Positions 7,536 through 16,308 of a DNA stretch of 64,000 nucleotides are shown piece by piece (position 1 is the stretch's first letter; every line of letters begins with the position of its first letter). Made by a program: the position numbers and the translations under genes. This DNA is from Planococcus sp. MSAK28401 (lineage in GTDB: Bacteria > Bacillota > Bacilli > Bacillales_A > Planococcaceae): assembly GCF_018283455.1 (NCBI RefSeq), contig NZ_JAAMTH010000009.1, forward strand, positions 99,707-163,706, in the 5' to 3' direction. The notes below the pieces were generated by a model. That model saw only the letters and a list, made by a program, of their open reading frames with translations. It did not search any database and was not told the DNA's origin.

Positions 7536-9062
7536 ATGGGAAAAGAACAGATTCATGTGTGTTCGGTATTTACTAAAAAATTTCCATCAGAAATGAAAGA
7601 ACAAATAAAGCGTTCACTGTTTGAAGCGGGATACAAGCTACACAATTTTCAATCGGTAGGAGAATTTAGAAATTGGTATAGCGATTATCAAGCGGAAGTT
7701 TGTCTCCTGCTCGACGAAGAAATAGATTCTATCGAGTACGATTCGCTAAAAGGCGAATTTGCAGAGTTAAATGATTTTATATTTATCGATTCACAAAATG
7801 CAGGAAAAGGGGATTGGACCGGCACGCCAGTCCTAATTGATAAAAAATCTAATGAGCTTGATGAAGTTACTTTAATCGAAGAGATTAAAGCTGTTATTCC
7901 TATTGATGAAAATGAAGCGTTTTACGACGATGAAAGTGAAGTCGATTCAGAGGAAGAACTTGAAAATGAAAGTGACACATTTGATTCGTTTACTGAAGGA
8001 GCGCCCTCATACGCTCAAGAAGTCGATGAAGATCCCTATATGGGAGAAGAACCGCCACTTTCAGAAGAGGAAATGGCTGAGATTGCTCGTGATTCACAAG
8101 AGCAGGAACTGAACGAAATTCAACAGCCAATTGAGTCCATTGAAGATTCTGAAGCTCCTAAAGTGGCTGAAAAAGCAGTAATCGAACAGACTTCATCAGC
8201 GAACGATAGTGCCAGTTATTCTAAAAGACTTCGTAGTATCCAAAAAAGCCTGACCGGTCCACAAATGGATGATTTTAAAACAATTGGTGTCTGGTCCCCG
8301 CTTCCCGCGATGGGCGTCACGTCGTTCATCTTAAACTTTTCATTCTTTCTTGCAGAGAACCGAATTCATACGGCGGTCTTAGAGAGCCTAACAAGTAATC
8401 ATATTTTAAAAGACTGGCTGCTTCGATACGGTTCTGTACCGGATAAGTGGGTGAGCTTGGCTCAAAACTTACATGCCGATCAAGCGATTGGAAATAGCGA
8501 ATGGGTTTATCGTGGTGTGAAATTTTTCCCTTTAAACACGAAAGATGGCAAGCATCAATGGAATCCAGACTCCTTTGATGCCTTTTATCGAATGACCGGC
8601 ATCTACGATGTGACGTTAATTGATATCCCTAATGGGGAAATGGCTGCCTTTACAAAAGAATCACTAAGTTATTTAGATGAACTTTGGATATTGGTAGACG
8701 ATCGGGTGCAGCAATTGAATAGCTGGAAAGGATACATCAAAGAAATTAAGGAATCCTCTGGTCTAGATATTCACCTGATCCACAATAAAGCAATTTCAGC
8801 TTCAAAACCTGGCATTATATCAGAGGGGCTAGGCTGTAACTTATTAGCTGAAATGCCTCCCTTGTGGGAAGAAACAGCTAGAAATTACTATCAAAACCAT
8901 CCGCTTTACTTTCAAGCAGGTGTAAGAGAAAAAGTGCAAAAGCCATATCATCAGCTCGCTAGACATCTAATCGGGCCGTCATTCCAGTTACAAGAGAAAA
9001 AAGCGAACTGGTGGGAGCAGCTAACGAAGTCTAAGGGATTTCAGAAAATCTTGAACGGCTAA
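7536..9062 (+). CDS. CpaE/ParA-like protein with degenerate nucleotide-binding loop
   Basis: 508 aa. Residues 1-125 look like a receiver-type or CpaE N-terminal domain. Residues 130-235 are a very acidic Glu/Asp/Ser linker. From about 245 the pattern follows the CpaE/MinD/ParA ATPase fold: Gly-Val-Trp-Ser-Pro-Leu-Pro-Ala-Met-Gly-Val-Thr-Ser aligns with the usual Lys-Gly-Gly-x-Gly-Lys-Thr-Thr loop. Both P-loop lysines are gone, so ATP hydrolysis is doubtful. A Tyr-Asp-Val-Thr-Leu-Ile-Asp-Ile-Pro segment matches the Walker B/switch strand. A role in positioning a transfer or partition complex is inference. GGAAGGGG precedes the ATG, and an attenuator lies in the leader. Confidence 0.6.
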   Translation: MGKEQIHVCSVFTKKFPSEMKEQIKRSLFEAGYKLHNFQSVGEFRNWYSDYQAEVCLLLDEEIDSIEYDSLKGEFAELNDFIFIDSQNAGKGDWTGTPVLIDKKSNELDEVTLIEEIKAVIPIDENEAFYDDESEVDSEEELENESDTFDSFTEGAPSYAQEVDEDPYMGEEPPLSEEEMAEIARDSQEQELNEIQQPIESIEDSEAPKVAEKAVIEQTSSANDSASYSKRLRSIQKSLTGPQMDDFKTIGVWSPLPAMGVTSFILNFSFFLAENRIHTAVLESLTSNHILKDWLLRYGSVPDKWVSLAQNLHADQAIGNSEWVYRGVKFFPLNTKDGKHQWNPDSFDAFYRMTGIYDVTLIDIPNGEMAAFTKESLSYLDELWILVDDRVQQLNSWKGYIKEIKESSGLDIHLIHNKAISASKPGIISEGLGCNLLAEMPPLWEETARNYYQNHPLYFQAGVREKVQKPYHQLARHLIGPSFQLQEKKANWWEQLTKSKGFQKILNG

Positions 9063-9112
9063 ATTAGAAGTGATATAGTAAATTTATTAAAAATTTTTAA
9101 ATTTACTATGTC

Positions 9113-9211
9113 GAGCGAAACCCGCTCCGACGGTGACGATCAGAAAAAGCCTTTGGGCTGATTTGGAGATAGCTTTTGCTATTGTCTATTAATCAGTCCA
9201 GGGGCTTTTTT
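9113..9211 (+). ncRNA. Structured leader element, copy C (upstream of DUF4258 gene)
   Basis: Hairpin GAGCG/CGCTC (9113-9127). Box GGTGACGA (9132-9139). AAGCCTTTGGG (9147-9157) pairs with TCCAGGGGCTT (9197-9207) around the inner hairpin GATAGC/GCTATT (9168-9183). T run at 9206-9211. Compared with copies A and B the stems contain compensating or wobble changes (T-G in place of C-G). The ATG follows after 37 bases. Confidence 0.8.
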
Positions 9212-9248
9212 CTTGTCGAAAAATGACGAATGAAAGGGGCGAAGGACT

Positions 9249-9548
9249 ATGAATGAGCAACGTATGATTAAAAAAGCATTGATGCAAGGAAAGGTACAAA
9301 TATCAGGGCACACGTTCTTACGTATTGAAAAACGGGGCTATACACGTTCTGATATGATCAATTGCATTATGCAGGGAGAAATGACACGAACAACTATGTA
9401 TAACAAACGAATCGCATTTGAGATTGAGGGATTTGATACGGATGGACTGCCGATGGTTTTAATTATTGGTAGAGGTAAGAAGCCTGCAAAGTACCGCATT
9501 GTTACCGCGATGCCACCCATCCATAAACGATTCAAAAGAATAATCTAA
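9249..9548 (+). CDS. DUF4258-type small protein
   Basis: 99 aa. The pattern Ile-Ser-Gly-His-Thr-Phe-Leu-Arg-Ile-Glu-Lys-Arg-Gly-Tyr-Thr, then Ile-x2-Cys-Ile-Met-Gln-Gly-Glu and a C-terminal Tyr-Arg-Ile-Val-Thr-Ala, fits the DUF4258 family. That family is a small basic domain related to BECR-type toxin ribonucleases and often found on mobile elements. The His and Arg of the first motif are the usual candidate active residues. No antitoxin-like partner is adjacent. The gene is headed by structured leader copy C and followed 17 bases later by the primase-like gene, so the two are probably one transcript. Start supported by AAAGGGG. Confidence 0.65.
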   Translation: MNEQRMIKKALMQGKVQISGHTFLRIEKRGYTRSDMINCIMQGEMTRTTMYNKRIAFEIEGFDTDGLPMVLIIGRGKKPAKYRIVTAMPPIHKRFKRII

Positions 9549-9565
9549 TCGAAGGAGAGGATATT

Positions 9566-10810
9566 ATGAGAGGCACTTTGAGACGCACAAGAATGAAGGA
9601 TTGGTACGAAATCATTCGTGAGACTTGTCCGATTTGTGGAAAAAGCGGCGGTTGTATGCTGCATAGTGATCAAAATCGAGTGGTCTGCATTCGAGTAGAA
9701 AGTAAAATTGTCTTCTCGAAAAAAATGACTTCTTGGCTTCACTTTTTGAAAGAACCTGTATCCAAAGAAAAGAACCTTGATGAGTATGTCTTGGAAAGTG
9801 AGAAAGCCTCTGTGGAGCAGCTTAGTGCAGTCTACGGTGCGATGCTTGAAAACACTTACCTTCTCGACACTCATCACGAACACTTGACGGGGCCGAGCCG
9901 CTCGATGCAGGAAAAGGAAATTTATCATCGCGAATATCGTACGTTTCCGGCAAAGTCATGGGATACAACAAAGGCAATGCTTGATCATGTAAGTGAAAAA
10001 GCATTTGAAGGAGTACCTGGTTTATTCAAAAATAAGTTCGGTTGGATGATTGCGGGCGCACCAGGCATCTTGATTCCTTACCGCAACACGCGGAATCAAA
10101 TTACAGGGTTTCAGATCCGTGTCGATAACCCCGGATTTAAAGCGGTCCTTGAAGGAACGTTTAATGATCACATAACAGCCGAAATTATTGAAAAGCCAAA
10201 TAAGGTACAAGTTAAAATTGATGGCGAAGTGTATAAAGAGGAATACTTGTCGGAAGGCGAACGCATCACCATTATGACCAATGGCAACTATGGTTCTGTA
10301 TGTTTGAAGAAAGGCCAGCGGTATTTTTGGTTATCTTCAGCTAATAAGGAGCAAGGAACAGGAGCGGGAAACCCCTTACCAGTTCATGTGGCGGTGCCAG
10401 TAAGCCAGCTGCAGAGTTGGGAAGAAGGGGAAATTCATCAGACTGAATCTGTTTGGATTACCGAGGGCGCGCTAAAAGCGGATATTGCAGTTGAGCACAT
10501 GGAGCGGATTTATAAATCTGGTCAAATTGTCGATCAAGAGAAAACGCCGACTTTCATTGGATTGCCTGGTGTCTCCACTTGGTTCAATGCCATGGAAGTC
10601 TTGGAAGAAATGAATACTCGCATTGTGACGTTAGCATACGATATGGACATGCTGGCGAATCCGGATGTTTTAAGACCACTGAAGGATTTCATTACGCATT
10701 TGAAGTCAAAAGACTATGAAGTGCGTATGGCAATGTGGAATGAGGAAGATGGGAAGGGAATTGATGATATGTTTTTGAATTCCAAGTTTCCGCAAATTAA
10801 AAATTTTTAA
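9566..10810 (+). CDS. Primase-like protein, zinc finger plus Toprim (DUF3854-like)
   Basis: 414 aa. Residues 13-36 contain Cys-Pro-Ile-Cys-Gly and Gly-Gly-Cys, then His and a later Cys, as in the CHC2-like zinc finger of primases. The C-terminal part carries Toprim features: Ile-Thr-Glu-Gly-Ala-Leu-Lys-Ala-Asp (the catalytic Glu strand), a Gly-Leu-Pro-Gly-Val turn, and Leu-Ala-Tyr-Asp-Met-Asp (the Asp-x-Asp metal site). Lys-Gly-Ile-Asp-Asp follows. This is the DUF3854 type of Toprim protein seen in phages and conjugative elements, probably involved in element DNA replication. AAGGAGAGG precedes the ATG. It ends just before a 54-bp perfect palindrome. Confidence 0.75.
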   Translation: MRGTLRRTRMKDWYEIIRETCPICGKSGGCMLHSDQNRVVCIRVESKIVFSKKMTSWLHFLKEPVSKEKNLDEYVLESEKASVEQLSAVYGAMLENTYLLDTHHEHLTGPSRSMQEKEIYHREYRTFPAKSWDTTKAMLDHVSEKAFEGVPGLFKNKFGWMIAGAPGILIPYRNTRNQITGFQIRVDNPGFKAVLEGTFNDHITAEIIEKPNKVQVKIDGEVYKEEYLSEGERITIMTNGNYGSVCLKKGQRYFWLSSANKEQGTGAGNPLPVHVAVPVSQLQSWEEGEIHQTESVWITEGALKADIAVEHMERIYKSGQIVDQEKTPTFIGLPGVSTWFNAMEVLEEMNTRIVTLAYDMDMLANPDVLRPLKDFITHLKSKDYEVRMAMWNEEDGKGIDDMFLNSKFPQIKNF

Positions 10811-11196
10811 TATGGGAGTATTGTTTGAGTGAAAAAGTCGTTTAGTTTTAACGGTTAAAACATTTGAAAAGGTACTAGAAAGAAGTAAACATGCGAATAA
10901 GTGGTTAACCACTTATTCGCATGTTTACTTCTTATTTTGATCAATTTGATTACTCTTCGTATCGTAAACTTTTACAATCGCTTTTGAGTTCGCACAACCA
11001 CTCCTTGTCCTACATCCAGTCAACGCATAGTATAAGTTAATTCTTTAATGCGATATCTCAATCCTTTTTACGTTTTTTTGTATAAGAAAGCCCTCATGAG
11101 AGCACTCTTGTGATTTATTGGAAATGAGACTTTTTGTATTACAAACAGTGCACCTTATAAACGTTCTTAAAGTTATTGAAATCCATGGAATTAAAT
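10811..11196. other. Intergenic region with palindrome
   Basis: No gene is visible in this 386-bp stretch. It holds the perfect palindrome at 10880-10933 and then AT-rich sequence to the end of the leftward 11197 gene. It marks the passage from the ~40% GC backbone to an AT-rich insert. Confidence 0.6.
10880..10933. repeat. Perfect 54-bp palindrome
   Basis: Bases 10880-10906 are the exact reverse complement of 10907-10933, with the centre at GGTT/AACC and no loop. It may act as a bidirectional terminator for the primase gene, or be a cruciform, protein-binding or insertion-junction site. T-rich sequence follows on the plus strand but there is no clean T run. Confidence 0.85.
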
Positions 11197-11940
11197 TCAT
11201 CGATTTTCTATCTCATACTGTAGTACATTTCGCATTTCCTGAAGTTCACTAGATAACTCAAAAACGATGGAAAAAAAGTTTATCTGTCCAACTTCATTGT
11301 AAAACATTCTTCTCTGTCGTTTTTTTGTATCATGTTCTTCCCACTTCGCCAGAATACCAATTCCTGGTATCCCAAGAACTGTTCCTAAAATAGAGCTTCC
11401 TATTGTATCCGTTGACCTTTCTCTGATTGTTAATTTCTCTTTTAATTCACTTGGATTATATTCAAATGGATCAAAAATAATATATTCATTATTAGAAATC
11501 TTAAATCTGCAAAAAGAAATTATATATCTGAGGACAAGGTTAAAATGTTCTGCTATCTCATTTGCTTCCCGGTTTCTTATTACTTCATGATGAGCTTCCC
11601 AGTTTTCAAATACATCAGGAATAAGATCGCTTCGTAGAGTCGTAAGCAAGTTGCATCCCATCCACAACTTAACTGCTCCTTCTACGCCATTTTTCACATC
11701 TTTAGTAAACCTTAATTTCCCTTCTACAAGATCCATACGTTGTCTAAAATCTTCTATTTTGATTTTCCAGTTCCAGGTTATATAAGCAGCTATTTCTTCA
11801 TCTTTTAAAAGCACTGGCATTAGTACATTTTCCATATCTGTCATAAATTTTGAAAAGTAAATAACATCTTCTTCATTCTCAATAATATCCTTCAAGTACT
11901 CAAGATATACCTCTTTTTTATCCACAAAAGTCATCTCCAT
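11197..11940 (-). CDS. Hypothetical protein, 247 aa, divergent from HSP90-like gene
   Basis: Not recognised. The first ~165 residues are acidic and helical. A Gly-rich hydrophobic segment near residues 183-203 (Gly-Ser-Ser-Ile-Leu-Gly-Thr-Val-Leu-Gly-Ile) looks like a membrane-active or glycine-zipper helix, followed by a basic Lys-Lys-Arg-Gln-Arg-Arg patch. Base composition is AT-rich like the neighbouring HSP90-like and TIR genes and unlike the backbone, which suggests joint acquisition. It is transcribed divergently from a 195-bp gap. A role as third component, effector or regulator of the candidate defence locus is conjecture. Confidence 0.65.
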   Translation of the reverse strand: MEMTFVDKKEVYLEYLKDIIENEEDVIYFSKFMTDMENVLMPVLLKDEEIAAYITWNWKIKIEDFRQRMDLVEGKLRFTKDVKNGVEGAVKLWMGCNLLTTLRSDLIPDVFENWEAHHEVIRNREANEIAEHFNLVLRYIISFCRFKISNNEYIIFDPFEYNPSELKEKLTIRERSTDTIGSSILGTVLGIPGIGILAKWEEHDTKKRQRRMFYNEVGQINFFSIVFELSSELQEMRNVLQYEIENR

Positions 11941-12135
11941 TTACTATTTTTTCAATTTAGTATAGTGCTAGATAGAGAGAAAAAACATCTTTTTTTTAAT
12001 TTTTCGAAAAGCAATTTCTTTTTATATTTGTTCGTTTACACCAGATATTTTAAGCTCTCTAAAGAAATATTAAAATTTATACCAAAAGACTTTATAATAA
12101 ACCAAAGTACATAGGAAAGAGGGCTGAATAATACT

Positions 12136-14538
12136 ATGTCCAATGAAGAATTACTATTAAATAAAGTTTTGGATGCGAGCTCCAATACAATCTGGGAAGA
12201 ATTACAAAAAATTAAGGAATCCTCAGAAACAGAAAAGAAGATTATAAGACGTAGATGGGCATGGGAACTGATTCAAAATGCATCAGACTGTACGCCAAAA
12301 GGAGATAAAATAGATATAAACATCGAGTACGATGAAAACAATATTACGTTTGGTCATAATGGACTTCCTTTTTCATATGAAAATTTGTTGGATTTAATAA
12401 CGCAAATCTCCTCGAAGCAAAGTTCAGAAGAAAAGAAAACAGGGAAATTCGGGACTGGTTTTATGTCGACCCATTTATTGTCAGAAGTTGTGCAGATAAA
12501 GGGATCGTACATTCAAAATGATAACCAATATACGCCATTAGAGTTTACTGTAGATAGGTCTGGTAATGAGTATAGTGAAATAAAAGACAAAACTAAAACT
12601 ATGCTGGAGCAATTAAAGTTTTTAAATGGCAAACAAAAGGAATCAAGTGGAGTTTATGAAGATACAAAGTTTATTTATTCGCTAGAAAATGAAGAAATAA
12701 GAACTGCAGTTGCGGAAGGGATAGGGGATTTGAAAAAGAATATACCTTATGTCCTAACCTTTAACGAGCATATTAATTCTATAACATTTAATGGTAGTTG
12801 TTATAAAAAAGTAAACGAAAGGACTTCGAATATAAACGACAAGTTGAAAATAGTTCAAATCGATGCACCTGACGGAAATAACGAGTTGTTAATTTTAAAT
12901 GAAAAAAATGTAACAGTTAGTTGTCCCGTAAAATTTGATGAAAAATGTTTGGTTTTTTTACCAATTCATAATAAAATTCCAAAAGTTTTTTGCGAGTTTC
13001 CACTCTTAGGCACCGAAGATTTTAGCTATCCCATAATTATTAACTCGAACTTATTTGAAGTAGAAAGAGACAGAAATGCTATTAGGGATAGTAATAAATT
13101 AAACAATGATTTGATACAAGTAGCTGTTTCCTTATATAAGGAATTGATAGATTATTGTACTACGAGTGAAATTACCAAAAATGAGTTTAATATATGCAGT
13201 CTAGAGAGTCCAGATACGTCAGCTATACAAAATTATAGCTATAGAGAAATTAGAAATTATATAGATACATCTTCAATTGTTCCTACTCATTACGGATGCG
13301 CTACAAAGTCAAAAAGGTCGGCTTTTAAAAACAGGAGTGGGGAAGTGGTAATGAGCATACCGACAACTGAAAAAGTAGAAAACCTAGATTTATTCTGGGA
13401 CATTTTATCTGAGTTTGAAAACTTACCTATCCCGACTAAAGAAACTTATCGAGGTTGGGGTGTAGTTTTTGGAAGTAATATTCAGTTCTCTCACATTAAT
13501 AATATTTATTTAAAAGATTCATGTCTTGATGAATTGACTGACAAAATTCAAAACAAAATGCCAATCTTTGAATGGTTAAATGCATTTTATAATCTTTGGC
13601 TCAAAGATGAAGGGCTTGAAAAAGTAATAGAGTCAGCACATGTATTAAACCAAAATAATAAATTTGTGAAGTTTGAGAAAGTAAACTTCGATAGTGGTAT
13701 TAATGATGAACTAAAGCAAATTTTGAGTATATTAGGAGGAAATATTAAAGGACGTTTAATACGAAGCGAAATTCTTTCATTTAAAGACTATTTTGAAGAG
13801 TATCCTAAAAAAATTAAAACGAACGAAGATTGTTCTGTTCAGATTGAGTCTAAAGTATCTGAAATACTTGGAAAGGAAAACGTGGAAACAGAAAGAGAAG
13901 AATCTATTCAAAGAATATTCAACAGATTAACAAATTGGTTCATATCAAATCCGGAAAAATCGAAAGAATGGTTTGAAAATTTATACCCTAAGAGAATGAT
14001 GTTATCTTCTCCAGAAGAAAATTTGAGAAGGTACAAGATAGCTGAAAAAATAGAAGAAAAAAATATAAAGTATGAAGAATTAGATGAAATCATAAATAAT
14101 CGTGAAAAAGTAATGGAGATCATAACTAATTCCGAACTAAGCAAAGAGGAGATCATTCAACAGCTCAAACATGTTGTCACGTCATCCGAAGAAATGAAAC
14201 GCTATGTCGAAAGCTTATTGTTTAGAAGTACGAAAAATGTTTACGAATATCTAAAGGGCCTTAGAGATTATACTCTTCCAGCAACTTTGGAAGATTGGAT
14301 AAACAAAAAATATTCAGAAACGGTATTTTCAGCGAAGTACAAAGGGGAAGATTATAGAATTATTATACGCCCAAGTGACTACCAAAAAATAATCTTCTAT
14401 TATGATGAAGAATTAGAAGCTTTAGACGATGTAGACTATCAATTATGGACAGATGATGGAGAAGTACAGCGAATGGTTACCTTAGGTGATTTACTTAAAA
14501 CAACTGGTATATCTAAAATTCCATTAACTAAGTTATAG
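12136..14538 (+). CDS. HSP90-like (GHKL, sacsin-type) ATPase, candidate defence protein
   Basis: 800 aa. The N-terminus has the three GHKL ATP-site motifs: Trp-Glu-Leu-Ile-Gln-Asn-Ala-Ser-Asp (43-51, with Glu44 and Asn48), Gly-His-Asn-Gly-Leu-Pro-Phe (73-79), and Gly-Lys-Phe-Gly-Thr-Gly-Phe (103-109). This is the sacsin/HSP90-like arrangement seen in large bacterial defence ATPases rather than in HtpG, whose length and middle domain differ. The rest is AT-rich, charged and helical with no recognised domain. The AlbA-TIR gene follows after 15 bases, so the two form an operon. A sensor or chaperone role upstream of a TIR effector is inferred. Confidence 0.75.
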   Translation: MSNEELLLNKVLDASSNTIWEELQKIKESSETEKKIIRRRWAWELIQNASDCTPKGDKIDINIEYDENNITFGHNGLPFSYENLLDLITQISSKQSSEEKKTGKFGTGFMSTHLLSEVVQIKGSYIQNDNQYTPLEFTVDRSGNEYSEIKDKTKTMLEQLKFLNGKQKESSGVYEDTKFIYSLENEEIRTAVAEGIGDLKKNIPYVLTFNEHINSITFNGSCYKKVNERTSNINDKLKIVQIDAPDGNNELLILNEKNVTVSCPVKFDEKCLVFLPIHNKIPKVFCEFPLLGTEDFSYPIIINSNLFEVERDRNAIRDSNKLNNDLIQVAVSLYKELIDYCTTSEITKNEFNICSLESPDTSAIQNYSYREIRNYIDTSSIVPTHYGCATKSKRSAFKNRSGEVVMSIPTTEKVENLDLFWDILSEFENLPIPTKETYRGWGVVFGSNIQFSHINNIYLKDSCLDELTDKIQNKMPIFEWLNAFYNLWLKDEGLEKVIESAHVLNQNNKFVKFEKVNFDSGINDELKQILSILGGNIKGRLIRSEILSFKDYFEEYPKKIKTNEDCSVQIESKVSEILGKENVETEREESIQRIFNRLTNWFISNPEKSKEWFENLYPKRMMLSSPEENLRRYKIAEKIEEKNIKYEELDEIINNREKVMEIITNSELSKEEIIQQLKHVVTSSEEMKRYVESLLFRSTKNVYEYLKGLRDYTLPATLEDWINKKYSETVFSAKYKGEDYRIIIRPSDYQKIIFYYDEELEALDDVDYQLWTDDGEVQRMVTLGDLLKTTGISKIPLTKL

Positions 14539-14553
14539 GAAAGGAATTTTCTA

Positions 14554-15519
14554 ATGTTTAGCACAATTAGTGATGTCAAAAACAAAATTATTGAAAATAG
14601 CAGAGAGAAGACGACCTATCTGCACCCAATTGAGAGCCCTGAAGAAGTAGCAAAATTAATTGTTGCATACTCGAATAGTGACGGTGGAGACCTGGTCTTT
14701 GGAATACGAGATGATGGTAAGAGGCTAGAAGTGAAAAGCTTTCCTTTTAAATATGATTTGCAGAGTGTTCTAGAGCTGATAGAGGGAACGATAGATATTC
14801 AGAGTGCAAAATTTAATCTAAATGACGCTAAACTTTTTTATATTTCTATCAATAAAGCAGACGAATTAGTAAAGGTAAATAAAACGATATATAGAATTGA
14901 TAATTGTGGTCGTGCAGAGGAAATTAAGAATCAAAAAATATTTATCTCATATTGTTGGAGTGATCAAGCTTTTGCCGATTTAATTGATAACGATTTTAAA
15001 ACTATGGGGTATAGTTTGACTAGAGACATTCGAGATATTGAGTTTAAAGATAGTATCAAAGATTTTATGAAAACTATTGGAAAACACGATTTTGTGATTA
15101 GTATAGTTAGTGACAATTATTTAAAGTCTGTAAATTGCATGTACGAGATATCAGAAGTTATGCGTTCTAGAGAGTATAAAGAGAAAATGTTATTAATAAT
15201 ATTGAAAGAATCAGATAGGAAATTTCTACCTTCACCTGTAGAGGTAACTTCTGTATTTGCAACTAACATATATTCTTTGGAACAGCGTATTGACTATATA
15301 TCATATTGGGAAGAAAAAGAGGCAGCTTATTTAAAAATGATTCGAAAAATAACACAAGATACTAATAAAATTGAAGCTTTGCAGGAGTTAAAAAGGATTG
15401 AGAATATCTCGAGAAATGTTAGTGAGTTTTTATCAGAGATAAGTGATTGGAGTAATACTAATCTCAGTGAGCTTAAAGCATCTAACTACTCCGCTTTCAC
15501 AAAAGAAATTAATAAATAG
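14554..15519 (+). CDS. AlbA-like (Schlafen) plus TIR domain protein
   Basis: 321 aa with two domains. Residues about 18-115 follow the AlbA_2/Schlafen-type pattern: Ser-Pro-Glu-Glu-Val-Ala-Lys-Leu-Ile-Val-Ala-Tyr-Ser-Asn-Ser then Gly-Gly-Asp-Leu-Val-Phe-Gly. From 128 a TIR domain begins with Lys-Ile-Phe-Ile-Ser-Tyr-Cys-Trp-Ser-Asp. It continues through Val-Ser-Asp-Asn-Tyr-Leu to Asn-Cys-Met-Tyr-Glu-Ile, where Glu198 fits the catalytic Glu of NAD-cleaving TIR domains. A helical tail follows. In bacterial immunity TIR domains deplete NAD or make cyclic signals. Here the effector would act with the HSP90-like protein encoded just upstream. Confidence 0.8.
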   Translation: MFSTISDVKNKIIENSREKTTYLHPIESPEEVAKLIVAYSNSDGGDLVFGIRDDGKRLEVKSFPFKYDLQSVLELIEGTIDIQSAKFNLNDAKLFYISINKADELVKVNKTIYRIDNCGRAEEIKNQKIFISYCWSDQAFADLIDNDFKTMGYSLTRDIRDIEFKDSIKDFMKTIGKHDFVISIVSDNYLKSVNCMYEISEVMRSREYKEKMLLIILKESDRKFLPSPVEVTSVFATNIYSLEQRIDYISYWEEKEAAYLKMIRKITQDTNKIEALQELKRIENISRNVSEFLSEISDWSNTNLSELKASNYSAFTKEINK

Positions 15520-15756
15520 CCAACTCGAATCCATATAAATTTACAAACTTCTTTTACGAAACAAAAAGACAATATTGACGAGTTCAATGTCCAAAAGTAA
15601 AAGATCTTTTAAAAAAAATTAAAAAAGTGGTGTACGAAGTGATTATCGCCTTATGCACTGCTTTTTTAGTTTCTAAAAATGAAGAAAGGAAGAATGCTAA
15701 AAAAGTAACAACAATGGATCTATACATTTTATTATGGAAAATATTTTAAAAAGCCA
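15520..15756 (+). other. AT-rich junction between defence locus and transfer operon
   Basis: About 240 bp, very AT-rich. A short open frame from a GTG near 15629 (39 codons, one hydrophobic stretch) lacks a ribosome site, so I do not call it. I see no terminator for the TIR gene. The transfer promoter begins at 15757. Confidence 0.5.
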
Positions 15757-15785
15757 TTGCGGTAATTTTTAGAATTGGGTATGAT
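15757..15785 (+). promoter_or_regulatory. Promoter of the type IV secretion operon
   Basis: TTGCGG (15757-15762), a 17-base spacer, and TATGAT (15780-15785). It is the only good promoter ahead of the pilin gene, and transcripts would start near 15792, just before the nested terminator. Confidence 0.6.
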
Positions 15786-15817
15786 AAGAGTAATTAAATG
15801 ACAAGTCAATGGGAGCA

Positions 15818-15882
15818 CCCCACTGTAAACACGACTTCGCACTGCTGTGCGCAAGTTTATCGTGTTTAGAGTGGGGTTTTTT
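15818..15882 (+). terminator. Nested intrinsic terminator in the pilin gene leader
   Basis: CCCCACT (15818-15824) pairs with AGTGGGG (15870-15876), AAACACGA (15827-15834) with TCGTGTTT (15860-15867), and GCAC (15839-15842) with GTGC (15847-15850). Six T residues follow. It lies between the promoter and the ribosome site (15914-15920), as expected for an attenuator controlling the transfer operon. Confidence 0.8.
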
Positions 15883-15925
15883 CGTTTTTCTGGAGAAATT
15901 CCGCAAATCACTCGGAGGTGGGAAC

Positions 15926-16288
15926 ATGAAGAAAGGTGCTTCAAAACTCAAGGTTTCATTAATGGCTGCACTGGCCACAACCGCTTTTATGGCAACGTCA
16001 GCATCAGCCAACGTATCCAATGCACTGAACCAAGCAGGCATCAGTGATACAGGGAGCACAGACGGTCTATTTGAAGATCTACAGAAAGTCGTTTACTTGA
16101 TCATGGGGCTAGGTGGTCTTTGGGGAGTTGCTTGTATCGTTGTAGGAGCCATTTTACTTTCAGGTAGCGCAGGTAACCCTCAAAAACGTGCAACGGGCAT
16201 GGGGGCTCTAGGCTTTGCAATTGCTGGTATCTTTGTCATCTACAAAGCATACGACATCGCTGGCTGGGCTACAGGAATTGGTAGTTAA
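15926..16288 (+). CDS. VirB2/TrbC-like pilin precursor
   Basis: 120 aa from the ATG at 15926, chosen because GGAGGTG sits six bases upstream; the longer frame begins inside the terminator hairpin. A signal peptide (basic Lys-Lys start, hydrophobic core, Ala-Ser-Ala cleavage region near residue 27) precedes a short mature part. Two membrane helices are separated by a small polar loop (Ser-Ala-Gly-Asn-Pro-Gln-Lys-Arg). This is the layout of TrbC/VirB2-family pilins of Gram-positive type IV secretion systems. It is followed by a terminator before the PrgI gene, which would make pilin the most abundant product. Confidence 0.85.
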   Translation: MKKGASKLKVSLMAALATTAFMATSASANVSNALNQAGISDTGSTDGLFEDLQKVVYLIMGLGGLWGVACIVVGAILLSGSAGNPQKRATGMGALGFAIAGIFVIYKAYDIAGWATGIGS

Positions 16289-16308
16289 CCAAGTCCTATA
16301 CCCTGAGC

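Noticed and set aside
15629..15748. 39-codon frame from GTG upstream of the transfer promoter
   Set aside because: No ribosome site, very AT-rich, and no neighbour suggesting conservation.
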